Positions 56,200 to 64,000 of a stretch of DNA of 64,000 nt are shown here, piece by piece. Below the pieces are notes generated by a model. The model saw only the letters and a program-made list of their open reading frames with translations. It was not told the origin of the DNA and ran no database searches. The stretch is taken from contig NZ_CP146022.1 in assembly GCF_036967205.1 (NCBI RefSeq), positions 1,674,001 through 1,738,000 of the forward strand, in the 5' to 3' direction. Both the position numbers and the translations under genes were made by a program. Position 1 is the first letter of the stretch; each line of letters begins with the position of its first letter. This DNA comes from Streptomyces sp. Q6 (GTDB lineage: Bacteria > Actinomycetota > Actinomycetes > Streptomycetales > Streptomycetaceae).

Positions 56200-56684
56200 G
56201 CGGAGGCTGCTGCCTCTTCCAGTTCCGCGACCTCGATCTTGTGCATCTTCATCATCGCCGCCATCACCCGGCTCGCCCGCTCCGCGTCCGGGTCCGCCAG
56301 GAGTTCGGGCAGGCGGCGCGGGACGATCTGCCAGGACAGGCCGAACCGGTCCTTCAGCCAGCCGCAGGGGCCCGGCTCCCCGCCGTCGGCGGTCAGGCGC
56401 TCCCACAGGTGGTCGACCTCGGCCTGGTCGGCGCAGTCGACGCTGAAGGAGACGGCCTCGTTGAAGGTGAACTGGGGGCCGCCGTTGAGCGCCATGTACT
56501 CGGTGCCCGCGAGCCGGAACGTCATGGTGAGGACCGACCCGGGCTCGCCCGGCCCCTCCTTGCCCCAGCGCTGCACCTCCAGGACCTCCGAGTCGGGGAA
56601 GAGCGACCGGTAGAACGTCACGGCCTCCTCCGCCTTGCCGTCGAACCACAGACAGGGGCGGATCTTCTGCACGGTGCTGGTCAT
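56196..56684 (-). CDS. VOC-superfamily protein, PhnB-like
   Basis: This 162-residue member of the vicinal oxygen chelate fold resembles PhnB/3-demethylubiquinone-methyltransferase-like proteins. Features are QKIRPCLWFDGKAEEAVTFYRSLFPDSEV, GTEYMALNGGPQFTFNEAVSF, DHLWERLTADGGEPGPCGWLKDRFGLSWQIVPR. The reaction is unknown. Its stop codon lies in the last unit of the tandem repeat. Confidence 0.92.
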   Translation of the reverse strand: MTSTVQKIRPCLWFDGKAEEAVTFYRSLFPDSEVLEVQRWGKEGPGEPGSVLTMTFRLAGTEYMALNGGPQFTFNEAVSFSVDCADQAEVDHLWERLTADGGEPGPCGWLKDRFGLSWQIVPRRLPELLADPDAERASRVMAAMMKMHKIEVAELEEAAASA

Positions 56685-56791
56685 AGTGGTGTGCCTCCGG
56701 TTCCCGGTGTTCCTGTTTCAGGCTTCTCCTGGGTAAGACCGCCCGCAACACGAGAACTCATCGGCGCGCCCGAGCCCTTTGCGCACGGCAT

Positions 56792-56825
56792 CAGTAACGC
56801 CTCAGTAACTGCCCGCGCCTAGCTT
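56792..56825 (+). promoter_or_regulatory. Promoter with 11-bp-pitch CAGTAAC direct repeat
   Basis: CAGTAAC at 56792-56798 and 56803-56809, then 10 bases, then TAGCTT at 56820-56825 as a -10-like hexamer. The same architecture recurs at 59926-59959 before the subtilase gene. The leader to the ATG is about 90 bp. Confidence 0.6.
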
Positions 56826-56921
56826 CTGCGTTGCTCGTCGGACAAGGTCAACACCCGTGCGGCGCAGCGAGGTTCGGTCCGCGCGGCCACAAGCCGTGCC
56901 CAACTACGCAGGAGATCATTC

Positions 56922-57281
56922 ATGTTGCGACCCAACGTCATGCGCGCCGTCCTGTGCGGCGCCACCATGACCGCCATGGCCGCGTTCGGTACGGATGCGG
57001 CGAGCGCCGTCGGCACCGACTCCCTTGCCTGTCACGCCGACGGTTACGTGTGCATGACCGTGGTCGACGAGTACTTGCCGGAGACGATGGGCGTCGTGGA
57101 GGGGCAGGATTTCGCCTTTGACGCTCCCACCACGGTCACCAGCATGTCGAACGACACGACCGTGACGTACTGCGTCGACGCCGAGTACGACTTCAGCCTG
57201 CCTCCGGGCAAGTCCATCGAAGTGACGCACTCCGTGAACAAACTGACCGTGCTGGCCGCAGGCGCCTCCTGCCTGATCTGA
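56922..57281 (+). CDS. Small secreted hypothetical protein
   Basis: This is a 119-residue precursor. The N-terminal signal peptide (MRAVLCGATMTAMAAFGTDAASA) is cleaved after about residue 28. The mature part has four Cys residues (ACHADGYVC, YCVD, SCLI), so two disulfides are likely, in a beta-rich domain. GGAG precedes the ATG. I do not recognise the family. Its promoter motif is shared with the subtilase gene 3 kb away. Confidence 0.82.
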   Translation: MLRPNVMRAVLCGATMTAMAAFGTDAASAVGTDSLACHADGYVCMTVVDEYLPETMGVVEGQDFAFDAPTTVTSMSNDTTVTYCVDAEYDFSLPPGKSIEVTHSVNKLTVLAAGASCLI

Positions 57282-57293
57282 CCGGTCCGGCAC

Positions 57294-57324
57294 CGGCGGC
57301 CCGCCCCACGGAGGCGGGCCGCCG
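57294..57324. terminator. Bidirectional terminator hairpin
   Basis: A perfect 12-bp stem (57294-57305 with 57313-57324) with a 7-nt loop lies between convergent genes ending at 57281 and 57331. Confidence 0.75.
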
Positions 57325-57330
57325 CGGCGC

Positions 57331-58413
57331 CTAGAACACCACCAGCGCCCGCCCGCCCTTGCCCGCGACCATGTTGTCGAACGCGGCCGGGATCCCGTCG
57401 AGCGAGATGTGCTCCGTGACCAGCGCGCTCAGGTCCAGGCGGCCCGCGCGGACGTGTTCGGCCAGGACCGGCAGGTCCTCGGCCGGGTTGGAGTTGCCGT
57501 AGACACAGCCGGACAGGGTGCGGCCCCAGTGGAAGAGTTCCAGGGCGTTGAAGGTGACCTGCTGGTCCTTGCCGCCGATGCCGACGACCGTGGTGCGGCC
57601 GCCGCGGCGCGTGGACTCCCAGGCCGTACGGATCGTCACAGCGCGGCCCACGCACTCGACGGCCACGTCGACGCCCTGCTTGCCGGTGAGGGCGCGGATC
57701 TCGCGGGCCGTGTTGTCGGAGGCGACGACATAGTCCGTCGCGCCTGCCTGGCGGGCCAGTTCCTCCTTCTCGGGCGACACGTCGACCGCGATGATCTTCG
57801 AGGCACCCGCGATGCGCGCCGCCTGGATCGTGGCGAGGCCGACACCGCCGACGCCGTACACCGCGACCGTCTCGCCCTCGCGGACGCGCGCCGAGTGACG
57901 GATCGCCCCGTAGCCAGTGAGGACGGCGCAGCCGAGCAGGGCGGCGTCGGTGAGCGGGACGCCGTCCGGGACCGGCAGGACCGTGTTCGCGGCGACGACC
58001 GTCTCCTCGGCGAACGCGGCGACGTTCAGCCCCGGGTGGAGGTCGGAGCCGTCGGATGCCCTCTTCGCGTACACGTTCGCCGAACCGGCCAGCGCGTTCG
58101 CGCACAGCCACACCTCACCCAGCGAGCAGGCGTGGCAACTGCCGCACGACGGCGCCCAGTTGAGGACCACGCCGTCGCCGGGCGCGACGTGGGTGACGCC
58201 CTCGCCGACGGAGACCACGGTGCCCGCGCCCTCGTGGCCGAGGACGGCCGGGAGCGGCACGCGCATGGTGCCGTTGGTCAGGGACAGGTCGGAGTGGCAG
58301 ACCCCGGCGGCGGCGAGCTTGACGCGGACCTGCCCAGGGCCGGGCTCGGGCAGGTCGATGTCGGTGATCTCCAGCGGGGAACCGACGGCGGTGCAGACAG
58401 CGGCGCGGACCAT
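57331..58413 (-). CDS. Zinc-dependent alcohol dehydrogenase (MDR family)
   Basis: This 360-residue NAD-dependent enzyme has catalytic zinc ligands in [12 protein letters not shown] and [15 protein letters not shown]. The structural-zinc lobe is [15 protein letters not shown] and the Rossmann motif is [13 protein letters not shown]. It resembles class-III-type (formaldehyde/mycothiol-linked) dehydrogenases. The open frame is longer because it runs back into the aldehyde dehydrogenase gene; the ATG at 58413, 17 bp after that stop, is the start. The pair would oxidise an alcohol to acid. Confidence 0.93.
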   Translation of the reverse strand: MVRAAVCTAVGSPLEITDIDLPEPGPGQVRVKLAAAGVCHSDLSLTNGTMRVPLPAVLGHEGAGTVVSVGEGVTHVAPGDGVVLNWAPSCGSCHACSLGEVWLCANALAGSANVYAKRASDGSDLHPGLNVAAFAEETVVAANTVLPVPDGVPLTDAALLGCAVLTGYGAIRHSARVREGETVAVYGVGGVGLATIQAARIAGASKIIAVDVSPEKEELARQAGATDYVVASDNTAREIRALTGKQGVDVAVECVGRAVTIRTAWESTRRGGRTTVVGIGGKDQQVTFNALELFHWGRTLSGCVYGNSNPAEDLPVLAEHVRAGRLDLSALVTEHISLDGIPAAFDNMVAGKGGRALVVF

Positions 58414-58430
58414 GGTGATCGTGAACTCCC

Positions 58431-59819
58431 TTAGAACTGGAGGGACTTGGTCTGGAGGTACTCGCTCAGGCCGTGTGCGCCGAGCTCGCGGCCGACGCCC
58501 GACTGCTTGTAGCCGCCGAACGGGGCGAGGGGGTTGAAGCGGCCGCCGTTGATGTCGACCTGGCCGGTGTCCATGCGGCGCGCGAACGCGACGGCCTCGG
58601 CCTCGTCGGCCGCCCACACGGCGCCCGCGAGCCCGTACACGGTGCCGTTGGCGATGCGCAGGGCGTCGTCCTCGTCCTCGTAACGGATGAGTGAGACGAC
58701 GGGGCCGAAGATCTCCTCCTGGGCGATCGCCATCTCGGGGGTGACGTCGGCGAAGACGGTCGGGGCGACGAAGTAGCCCTTCTCGTGCGGGGTTCCGGTG
58801 CCGCCCGCGACGAGCCGCGCGCCCTGCTCCGTGCCCTTCTCGATGTAGCCGCGCACGCGTGCCTGCTGCTTGGCGTTGACGAGCGGGCCGATGCGGTCGC
58901 CGTACTTGGCGGCGGCGGCCTTCGCCAGCTCGACGGCCTCGTCGTACTGGTCCGTGTGCACGAGCATGCGGGTCCAGGCGCTGCACGTCTGGCCGGAGTT
59001 GCCCATGACGTTGGCGACGCCGACGCTCACCGCCTTCGCGAGGTCGGCGGAGGGCAGGATCACGTTCGCGGACTTGCCGCCCAGCTCCAGGGCGACGCGC
59101 TTGACCGCGGCGCCCGCCGTCGCGCCGATCTGCCGGCCGACCGCGGTGGACCCGGTGAAGGAGACGAGGTCGACGTCGGCGTGCTCGGCCAGGGCCTGGC
59201 CCGCGACCGCGCCGATGCCGGTGACGAGGTTGAACACACCGGCGGGGATGCCCGCCTCCTCGACGGCCTCGGCGAACAGCTGGGCGGTCAGCGGGGTGTC
59301 CTCGGCCGGCTTGAGGACGACCGTGCACCCCGCGGCGAGCGCCGGGGCGACCTTGGCGACGATCTGGTGGAGCGGGTAGTTCCAGGGCGTGATGGCGCCG
59401 ACGACGCCGACCGGCTCGGAGTAGACGGTGGAGTTGCCGACCTTCTCCTCGAAGGCGTACGTGGCGGCGAGTTCGGCGTACGAGCCCGCCACCAGGATCG
59501 GTACGCCGGCGTGCACCGCCTGCGAGAACGGCAGAGGCGCACCCAGCTCCGCGGTGACCGTCTCGGCGATCTCGTCCTTGCGGGCCACGAGCACGTCGCG
59601 CAGGGCGGCGATCCGGGCGGCGCGCTCGGCGGGCGGCGTCGCGGCCCAGCCAGGGAACGCGGCGCGGGCGGCGCGCACCGCGGCGTCGACGTCCTCGGCG
59701 TTGCCCGCGGGGACATGGCCGATGACCTGCTCGTCGACCGGGTTGACGACGGCGATCGTCTCGCTGGTCGCGGCGGCCCGCCACTCTCCGCCGATGTACA
59801 TCCCGTCGTGCGCCTTCAT
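58431..59819 (-). CDS. Aldehyde dehydrogenase
   Basis: This is a 462-residue NAD(P)-dependent enzyme. The motifs [43 protein letters not shown] and [12 protein letters not shown] carry the general-base Glu, and [14 protein letters not shown] the catalytic Cys. [20 protein letters not shown] completes the family pattern. It is the first gene of the ALDH-ADH operon. A TetR-type motif shared with the ACAD/tetR region lies 52 bp upstream. Confidence 0.95.
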   Translation of the reverse strand: MKAHDGMYIGGEWRAAATSETIAVVNPVDEQVIGHVPAGNAEDVDAAVRAARAAFPGWAATPPAERAARIAALRDVLVARKDEIAETVTAELGAPLPFSQAVHAGVPILVAGSYAELAATYAFEEKVGNSTVYSEPVGVVGAITPWNYPLHQIVAKVAPALAAGCTVVLKPAEDTPLTAQLFAEAVEEAGIPAGVFNLVTGIGAVAGQALAEHADVDLVSFTGSTAVGRQIGATAGAAVKRVALELGGKSANVILPSADLAKAVSVGVANVMGNSGQTCSAWTRMLVHTDQYDEAVELAKAAAAKYGDRIGPLVNAKQQARVRGYIEKGTEQGARLVAGGTGTPHEKGYFVAPTVFADVTPEMAIAQEEIFGPVVSLIRYEDEDDALRIANGTVYGLAGAVWAADEAEAVAFARRMDTGQVDINGGRFNPLAPFGGYKQSGVGRELGAHGLSEYLQTKSLQF

Positions 59820-59870
59820 GTGTCTCCTCCGTACTGAGGTACTGCCTGCCGGTCGTCCTGCGCCCCAAAC

Positions 59871-59888
59871 TAGCGGTGTTAGTTTTCG
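59871..59888. promoter_or_regulatory. TetR operator candidate upstream of the ALDH-ADH operon
   Basis: TAGCGGTGTTAGTTTTCG aligns with TAGCACTGCTAGTTTTTG at 54491-54508 at 14 of 18 bases. It is probably read by the TetR protein at 54533. Confidence 0.5.
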
Positions 59889-59925
59889 GGCGCCAGGGAC
59901 CCGTTGGAGACCCCTGTCACGCTGC

Positions 59926-59959
59926 CAGTAATTCCTCAGTAACGGCGGCTTTCTAGCGT
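59926..59959 (+). promoter_or_regulatory. Promoter with 11-bp-pitch CAGTAAY direct repeat
   Basis: CAGTAAT at 59926-59932 and CAGTAAC at 59937-59943, then 10 bases, then TAGCGT at 59954-59959. Pitch and spacing equal those of the site at 56792-56825. Confidence 0.6.
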
Positions 59960-59998
59960 GCGAACTCCCCCGTACCGTTCCCGGAGGAGTGCCCCCCG

Positions 59999-62566
59999 AT
60001 GCACCTGCCCCGACCGCCCCGGCGGAGATCCGCCTCTTGGGCGGCGGCCGCGTTCACCGCGACCGCTCTGGTGACCGGCGTGATGCCGGCCGTCGCCGCC
60101 GACGCCTCGTCCACGGCCGACACCGCGAAGATCGACTCGGCGCTGAGCAGCGCCGTCGCCAAGGGTGGCGAAGCGAAGTTCTTCGTCGTCCTCAAGGACC
60201 AGGCCGACCTGACGACCGCCAAGAAGCAGTCCTCGCACGCGAAGGCCGCGAAGGCCGCGTACCAGGCGCTGAAGACGACCGCCGAGGACAGCCAGAAGTC
60301 GCTCGCCGCCTTCCTCGACAAGGAGAAGGTCGGGCACAAGGACTACTGGATCGCCAACGCCGTCCAGATCACCGGCGACAAGGACCTCGTCGAGCAGCTC
60401 GCGAAGCGCTCGGACGTCAAGGAGCTCGTCAAGTCGCAGACGTACCGGCTCGACGACATCGAGACGTCCGACACCAAGGTCACGAACGCGCGGACGACCG
60501 CCACCGGCGACGCCGTCAGCGACGCCACCCCTGACTGGGGCATCTCCGACATCAAGGCCGACCAGGTCTGGGACAAGTACCAGGACCGCGGCGAGGGCGT
60601 CGTCGTCGCCAGCGTCGACTCGGGTGCGCAGTACGACCACCCGGACCTTGTCGCCAACTACCGCGGCAACAACGGCGACGGCACGTTCACGAACGACTAC
60701 AACTTCTACGACGCGACCGACACCTGCGCCACCACCAGCACACCGTGCGACGACAACGGCCACGGCACCCACACGATGGGCACGATGGTCGGCAAGAACG
60801 GCATCGGTGTCGCGCCGAAGGCGAAGTGGATGGCCGCCAAGGCATGCGCGGGACCGAAGGGCGAGTGCCTCGACGAGGACACGCTCGCCGCCGGTCAGTG
60901 GATCCTGGCGCCGACGGACCACAACGGTCAGAATCCGCGGCCGGACCTCGCCCCGAACATCGTCAACAACTCGTGGGGTGGCGGCGTCACGACGTTCTAC
61001 CAGGACATCGTCCAGGCGTGGAACGCCGCGGGCATCTTCGAGGCGTTCGCGGCCGGCAACAACGGTGACGGCAAGACCTGCTCCACCACTCGCGCGCCCG
61101 GCGCGCAGGACACGTCGTACGGCGTCGGCGCGTACAACAACGCCGACGCGATCGCGAACTTCTCCGGCTTCGGGCCCTCCCCCGTGGACGGCTCGGCCAA
61201 GCCGAACATCTCGGCGCCGGGCGAGGACATCACCTCGGCGTGGCCGACCGACTCCTACAACACCATCGACGGTACGTCGATGGCGACGCCGCACGTCGCC
61301 GGCTCGGTGGCGCTGCTGTGGTCGGCCGCCCCCGAGCTGGTCGGCAAGATCGACGAGACCCGCCGGCTCCTGAACGAGGGCGCCCGCGACGTCGACGACA
61401 CGCACTGCGGCGGCACCGCCGGCATGAACAACGTCTGGGGCGAGGGCAAGCTCGACATCCTCGCGTCCGTCGACGCCGCCCCGCACACCGCCGTGCACGT
61501 GTCCGGCACCGTGACGGACAAGGACACCGGCAAGGCCCTGAACAACATCACCGTCACGGCCTCGAACGCCACCACCGGCACCCGTACGGCCACCACCGGC
61601 ACCGACGGCTCCTACCGTCTGACGCTGCCCCCGGGCACGTACGACTTCACGCTGACGGGCTACGGCTACCAGCCGAAGACCCTCTCGGGCGTGGAGCTGA
61701 CCACCGGCTCGCCGCTCACCCAGGACGTCGCGCTGAGCGCCGCCCCGTCGCACGCCGTCACCGGCACCGTCCTCGACGTCACCGGCAAGGCTCTCGCCGG
61801 GGCGACCATCGAGCTCAACGGCACCCCGCTGCAGGCGGTCACCTCCGGCTCCGACGGCACGTTCACGCTGCCGAAGGTCGCCGAGGGCACGTACTCGCTG
61901 CACGTGAAGCCCGCCGAGCCGATTCTGTGCAACGGCACCTCCACCGGTTCGCTGACCGTCGACGGCGACGAGAACCGCACTGTCCGGCTCCCGGCCCGCA
62001 CCGACGCCTCGGGCAACAGCTGCGCCCCGGCCTCCTACTCCTGGATCTCCGGCTCCAGCAAGGTCGCCCTGAGTGGTGACGAGGACGCCAAGACCATCTC
62101 GCTGCCCTTCCCGGTCTCCCTGTACGGGGTGAAGTACTCCAGCGCCGCGGTCACCACCGACGGTCTGATCAACTTCCTCTCGCCGCGCATCGGCGACTAC
62201 GCCAACGAGGCGCTGCCGAGCGCGACCGAGCCGAACGGCATCGTCACCCCGCTCTGGGACGACCTGGCCCTCGACAAGAAGTCCAGCGTGCAGACGGCCA
62301 CCACCGGCACCGCCGGCAGCCGTAAGTTCGCCGTCGTCTGGAACAACGTCCTGTTCAGCGGGACCACGGACCGCGCCACCTTCGAGGCCGTCTTCGACGA
62401 GGCCACCGGCGCGATCACCTTCCAGTACCAGTCCGTCGCGGGCAAGGGGTCCTCGGCCACGGTCGGCATCGAGAACCAGGCCGGCAGCGACGCCCTCCAG
62501 TACTCGTACAACCAGGCCGTGCTGAGCGCCGGTTCGGCGATCCGCATCGCGCAGGGAGCCAAGTGA
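59999..62566 (+). CDS. Secreted S8 subtilisin-like serine protease with carboxypeptidase-regulatory-like repeats
   Basis: This 855-residue precursor has an N-terminal signal peptide (residues about 1-38). Residues 45-155 are an I9-type propeptide (AKGGEAKFFVVLKDQADL). The S8 catalytic domain has Asp207 (SVDSGAQYDHPD), His255 (GHGTHTMG) and Ser427 (GTSMATPHVAG). Two CarboxypepD_reg-like repeats follow (HVSGTVTDKDTGKALNNITVTA, AVTGTVLDVTGKALAGATIEL). The last 190 residues are an all-beta domain. There is no LPxTG or membrane anchor, so it is released. CCGGAGGAG before the ATG is a strong ribosome site. It is followed two bases later by another secreted protein. Confidence 0.95.
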   Translation: MHLPRPPRRRSASWAAAAFTATALVTGVMPAVAADASSTADTAKIDSALSSAVAKGGEAKFFVVLKDQADLTTAKKQSSHAKAAKAAYQALKTTAEDSQKSLAAFLDKEKVGHKDYWIANAVQITGDKDLVEQLAKRSDVKELVKSQTYRLDDIETSDTKVTNARTTATGDAVSDATPDWGISDIKADQVWDKYQDRGEGVVVASVDSGAQYDHPDLVANYRGNNGDGTFTNDYNFYDATDTCATTSTPCDDNGHGTHTMGTMVGKNGIGVAPKAKWMAAKACAGPKGECLDEDTLAAGQWILAPTDHNGQNPRPDLAPNIVNNSWGGGVTTFYQDIVQAWNAAGIFEAFAAGNNGDGKTCSTTRAPGAQDTSYGVGAYNNADAIANFSGFGPSPVDGSAKPNISAPGEDITSAWPTDSYNTIDGTSMATPHVAGSVALLWSAAPELVGKIDETRRLLNEGARDVDDTHCGGTAGMNNVWGEGKLDILASVDAAPHTAVHVSGTVTDKDTGKALNNITVTASNATTGTRTATTGTDGSYRLTLPPGTYDFTLTGYGYQPKTLSGVELTTGSPLTQDVALSAAPSHAVTGTVLDVTGKALAGATIELNGTPLQAVTSGSDGTFTLPKVAEGTYSLHVKPAEPILCNGTSTGSLTVDGDENRTVRLPARTDASGNSCAPASYSWISGSSKVALSGDEDAKTISLPFPVSLYGVKYSSAAVTTDGLINFLSPRIGDYANEALPSATEPNGIVTPLWDDLALDKKSSVQTATTGTAGSRKFAVVWNNVLFSGTTDRATFEAVFDEATGAITFQYQSVAGKGSSATVGIENQAGSDALQYSYNQAVLSAGSAIRIAQGAK

Positions 62567-62568
62567 TC

Positions 62569-64000
62569 ATGAGAGCCACCACCTCGCGGCGGGCCCTGAC
62601 GCTCGCCTCCGCCCTGGTCGCGGCGGGCCTGACGCTGACGGCGGCGCCGCACGCGCTGGCCGACGACTTCTCGACCGAAGCGACGACGCTGAGCAGCGAC
62701 GCGGCCAAGACCCTCGCCGACAACGTGAACGTCGACGTGTACGGGGACCAGTTCGCGGCCAAGGCCGACGACTCCGACGAATCCGACGGCTCCGGCGCGG
62801 CCTCCTCCACCGAGGCCACCACCGCCGCGAACACGCCGGTCTCCTTCACCAACAAGTCCAAGATGGAGACCGTGCGCGGCCTTGCCGCGACCGTCCCGGC
62901 CGGTTCCGACGGCAGCTACTTCACCGTGCACAGCCTGGGCAACATCCAGCTGCACAAGGCCGACGGCTCCACCGCCTGGGCGCGCACCAACGCCTCGTAC
63001 TACACGGACTGGCAGGTCAAGCCGCTGCAGGTCTGGCGAACCGAGCCGTACCCGGCGCGCATCGTGATGGGCTACAACGCGGTCAGCCCGTCCTCGCCCT
63101 ACTCCGACCAGGGTTACGACACCGCCGACCTGACCGGTGACGGAACGAAGGACATCGTCTTCTCCGCGCAGGTCGGCATGTCGCCGACGCCGCGGCCGTT
63201 CACCTCGCCCGGCTCCTCGCTGTCCACCGGCACCTTCGTGACGGTCCTCGACGGCAGGACGGGCAAGACGGTCTGGTCTAAGCTGTACTCGTACGCCACC
63301 AACGTCAAGGTCGTCGACGGCACGCTGCTCATCGCCAACGCGCCGCGCCTGAACTCGAACGCGCCCGCGACGGAGACGGCCACCCTCACAGGTATCCGCT
63401 TCTCCTCCGCCGACGGCAAGCTGACCCCCTCGTCGACGTGGACCTACGACGCCGGTACGGCCCAGGCCAGCTGGGGCGCCCTGGAGTCCGCCGGCAGCGG
63501 CAAGGTCGCCGCGGTCTGGAACCTGCGCAAGTCCGCCACGAACGCCGCGCGCGGCCGCACCCTCGTCCTCGACACGGCCGACGGCACCGTCACGTGGCAG
63601 ACGGACAGCGCCTTCTACGGCCGCCAGCTGCGTCTGGACGCGTCCCGGAGCCGGGTCGTCGCCCTGGAGCAGGCGGACACCTCCGACGCGGTGCAATACG
63701 AGATCGCCGCGTACGACCTGGCCGACGGCAAGCGCACCGAGCTCGACAGCCGCGTCAACGTCCTGCCCACCGCCCTCACGGTCGGTGACGCGGCGTCCGG
63801 CGGCGGCAACGAGATCGCGGTCAGCGAGTCCGCATACTCCGCGGGGTACGTTGTCACCTCCAGCACGATCCGGGTCTTGGACGGCTCGGACGGCTCGACG
63901 GCCAAGTGGACGTACACCACCAAGCGTTCCGCCGAGAACAGCGGCAACGGCGCCAACACCTGGAGCCTGGTCACCAAGGGCGGTCTGCTCTACGCGGCGG
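62569..64000 (+). CDS. Secreted beta-propeller (PQQ/FG-GAP-like) protein, 3' partial
   Basis: The frame is open from the ATG at 62569 to the window end (at least 477 residues). A signal peptide (RRALTLASALVAAGLTLTAAPHALA) and a Ser/Asp/Ala-rich linker come first. Blade-like strands follow: GSYFTVHSLGNIQLHKADGSTAWARTNASY, TADLTGDGTKDIVFSAQVG, TVLDGRTGKTVWSKLYSY, LVLDTADGTVTWQTDS. The pattern fits a PQQ-repeat or FG-GAP propeller. It starts two bases after the protease stop, so the two are co-expressed. Confidence 0.85.
   Translation, partial: MRATTSRRALTLASALVAAGLTLTAAPHALADDFSTEATTLSSDAAKTLADNVNVDVYGDQFAAKADDSDESDGSGAASSTEATTAANTPVSFTNKSKMETVRGLAATVPAGSDGSYFTVHSLGNIQLHKADGSTAWARTNASYYTDWQVKPLQVWRTEPYPARIVMGYNAVSPSSPYSDQGYDTADLTGDGTKDIVFSAQVGMSPTPRPFTSPGSSLSTGTFVTVLDGRTGKTVWSKLYSYATNVKVVDGTLLIANAPRLNSNAPATETATLTGIRFSSADGKLTPSSTWTYDAGTAQASWGALESAGSGKVAAVWNLRKSATNAARGRTLVLDTADGTVTWQTDSAFYGRQLRLDASRSRVVALEQADTSDAVQYEIAAYDLADGKRTELDSRVNVLPTALTVGDAASGGGNEIAVSESAYSAGYVVTSSTIRVLDGSDGSTAKWTYTTKRSAENSGNGANTWSLVTKGGLLYAA

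Noticed and set aside
57331-59868. 845-residue aldehyde/alcohol dehydrogenase fusion
   Set aside because: The first half of that frame is out of frame with the aldehyde dehydrogenase (58431-59819), which has intact motifs; only the alcohol dehydrogenase part from 58413 is real.

Overview
The window is GC-rich, gene-dense actinobacterial chromosome that reads as Streptomyces. Coding genes show strong third-position GC, GTG starts are common, and stop/start overlaps of the ATGA or GTGA type are frequent. The gene content is typical of the genus: a tkt-tal-zwf-opcA-pgi-gnd cluster, SoxR with a Cys cluster, many TetR regulators of acyl-CoA genes, and large secreted proteases. No rRNA, tRNA, CRISPR array, prophage or complete insertion sequence was seen.

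Layout. 1-2.4 kb is the 3' end of an RHS/YD-repeat polymorphic toxin with a Hint domain and a deaminase-like tip, with no immunity gene next to it. 2.5-11.2 kb (minus) is an uptake operon: ROK sugar kinase, an Opp/Dpp-type ABC importer, a ROK repressor broken by two single-base shifts, and a beta-propeller-like protein. 11.4-19.8 kb (minus) is a pentose-phosphate cluster, tkt to gnd, without 6-phosphogluconolactonase. 20-21.4 kb holds an AraC regulator and a YchJ-like protein. 21.4-24.2 kb is a gluconate locus (gntR divergent from gntK-gntP), so gluconate carbon can enter at 6-phosphogluconate, the substrate of the nearby gnd. A 173-bp palindromic element with a predicted three-way junction begins exactly at the gntP stop codon. 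24.5-32.5 kb is mixed: aldo/keto reductase, molybdoenzyme plus cytochrome b, APC permease, NUDIX, paired DUF202 proteins and a His-rich protein.

32.6-39.2 kb is a fatty-acid/acyl-CoA region: phosphotransferase-ACAD on plus, and SDR-acyl-CoA ligase-TetR on minus. Both operons share a 13-bp operator core, which suggests one TetR controls both. A LysR gene with a perfect operator over its own start codon sits between them. 39.3-46.3 kb carries a NamZ-like muramidase, an MHS transporter, an alpha/beta hydrolase and a penicillin-acylase-type Ntn hydrolase. 47.2-49.8 kb is a tight three-gene unit (BldC/excisionase-like HTH, DUF4180, Imm49-like) preceded by five CCTC repeats at exactly 10-bp pitch.

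49.9-59.8 kb holds BKACE, soxR, MaoC, TetR, YiaA, ACAD, TetR, ArsR and VOC genes, a small secreted protein, and an alcohol/aldehyde dehydrogenase pair. Two further motifs are shared between separate promoters here. 60-64 kb has a secreted subtilase followed by a secreted propeller-like protein that runs off the end. The subtilase promoter and that of the small secreted protein at 56.9 kb share the same 11-bp direct repeat at the same distance from a -10-like hexamer. The longest gene-free stretches are 29512-29890 and 24230-24508, both described below.

Three one-base deletions in G/C homopolymers (two in the ROK repressor, one in the molybdoenzyme) suggest residual assembly indels rather than real gene decay.
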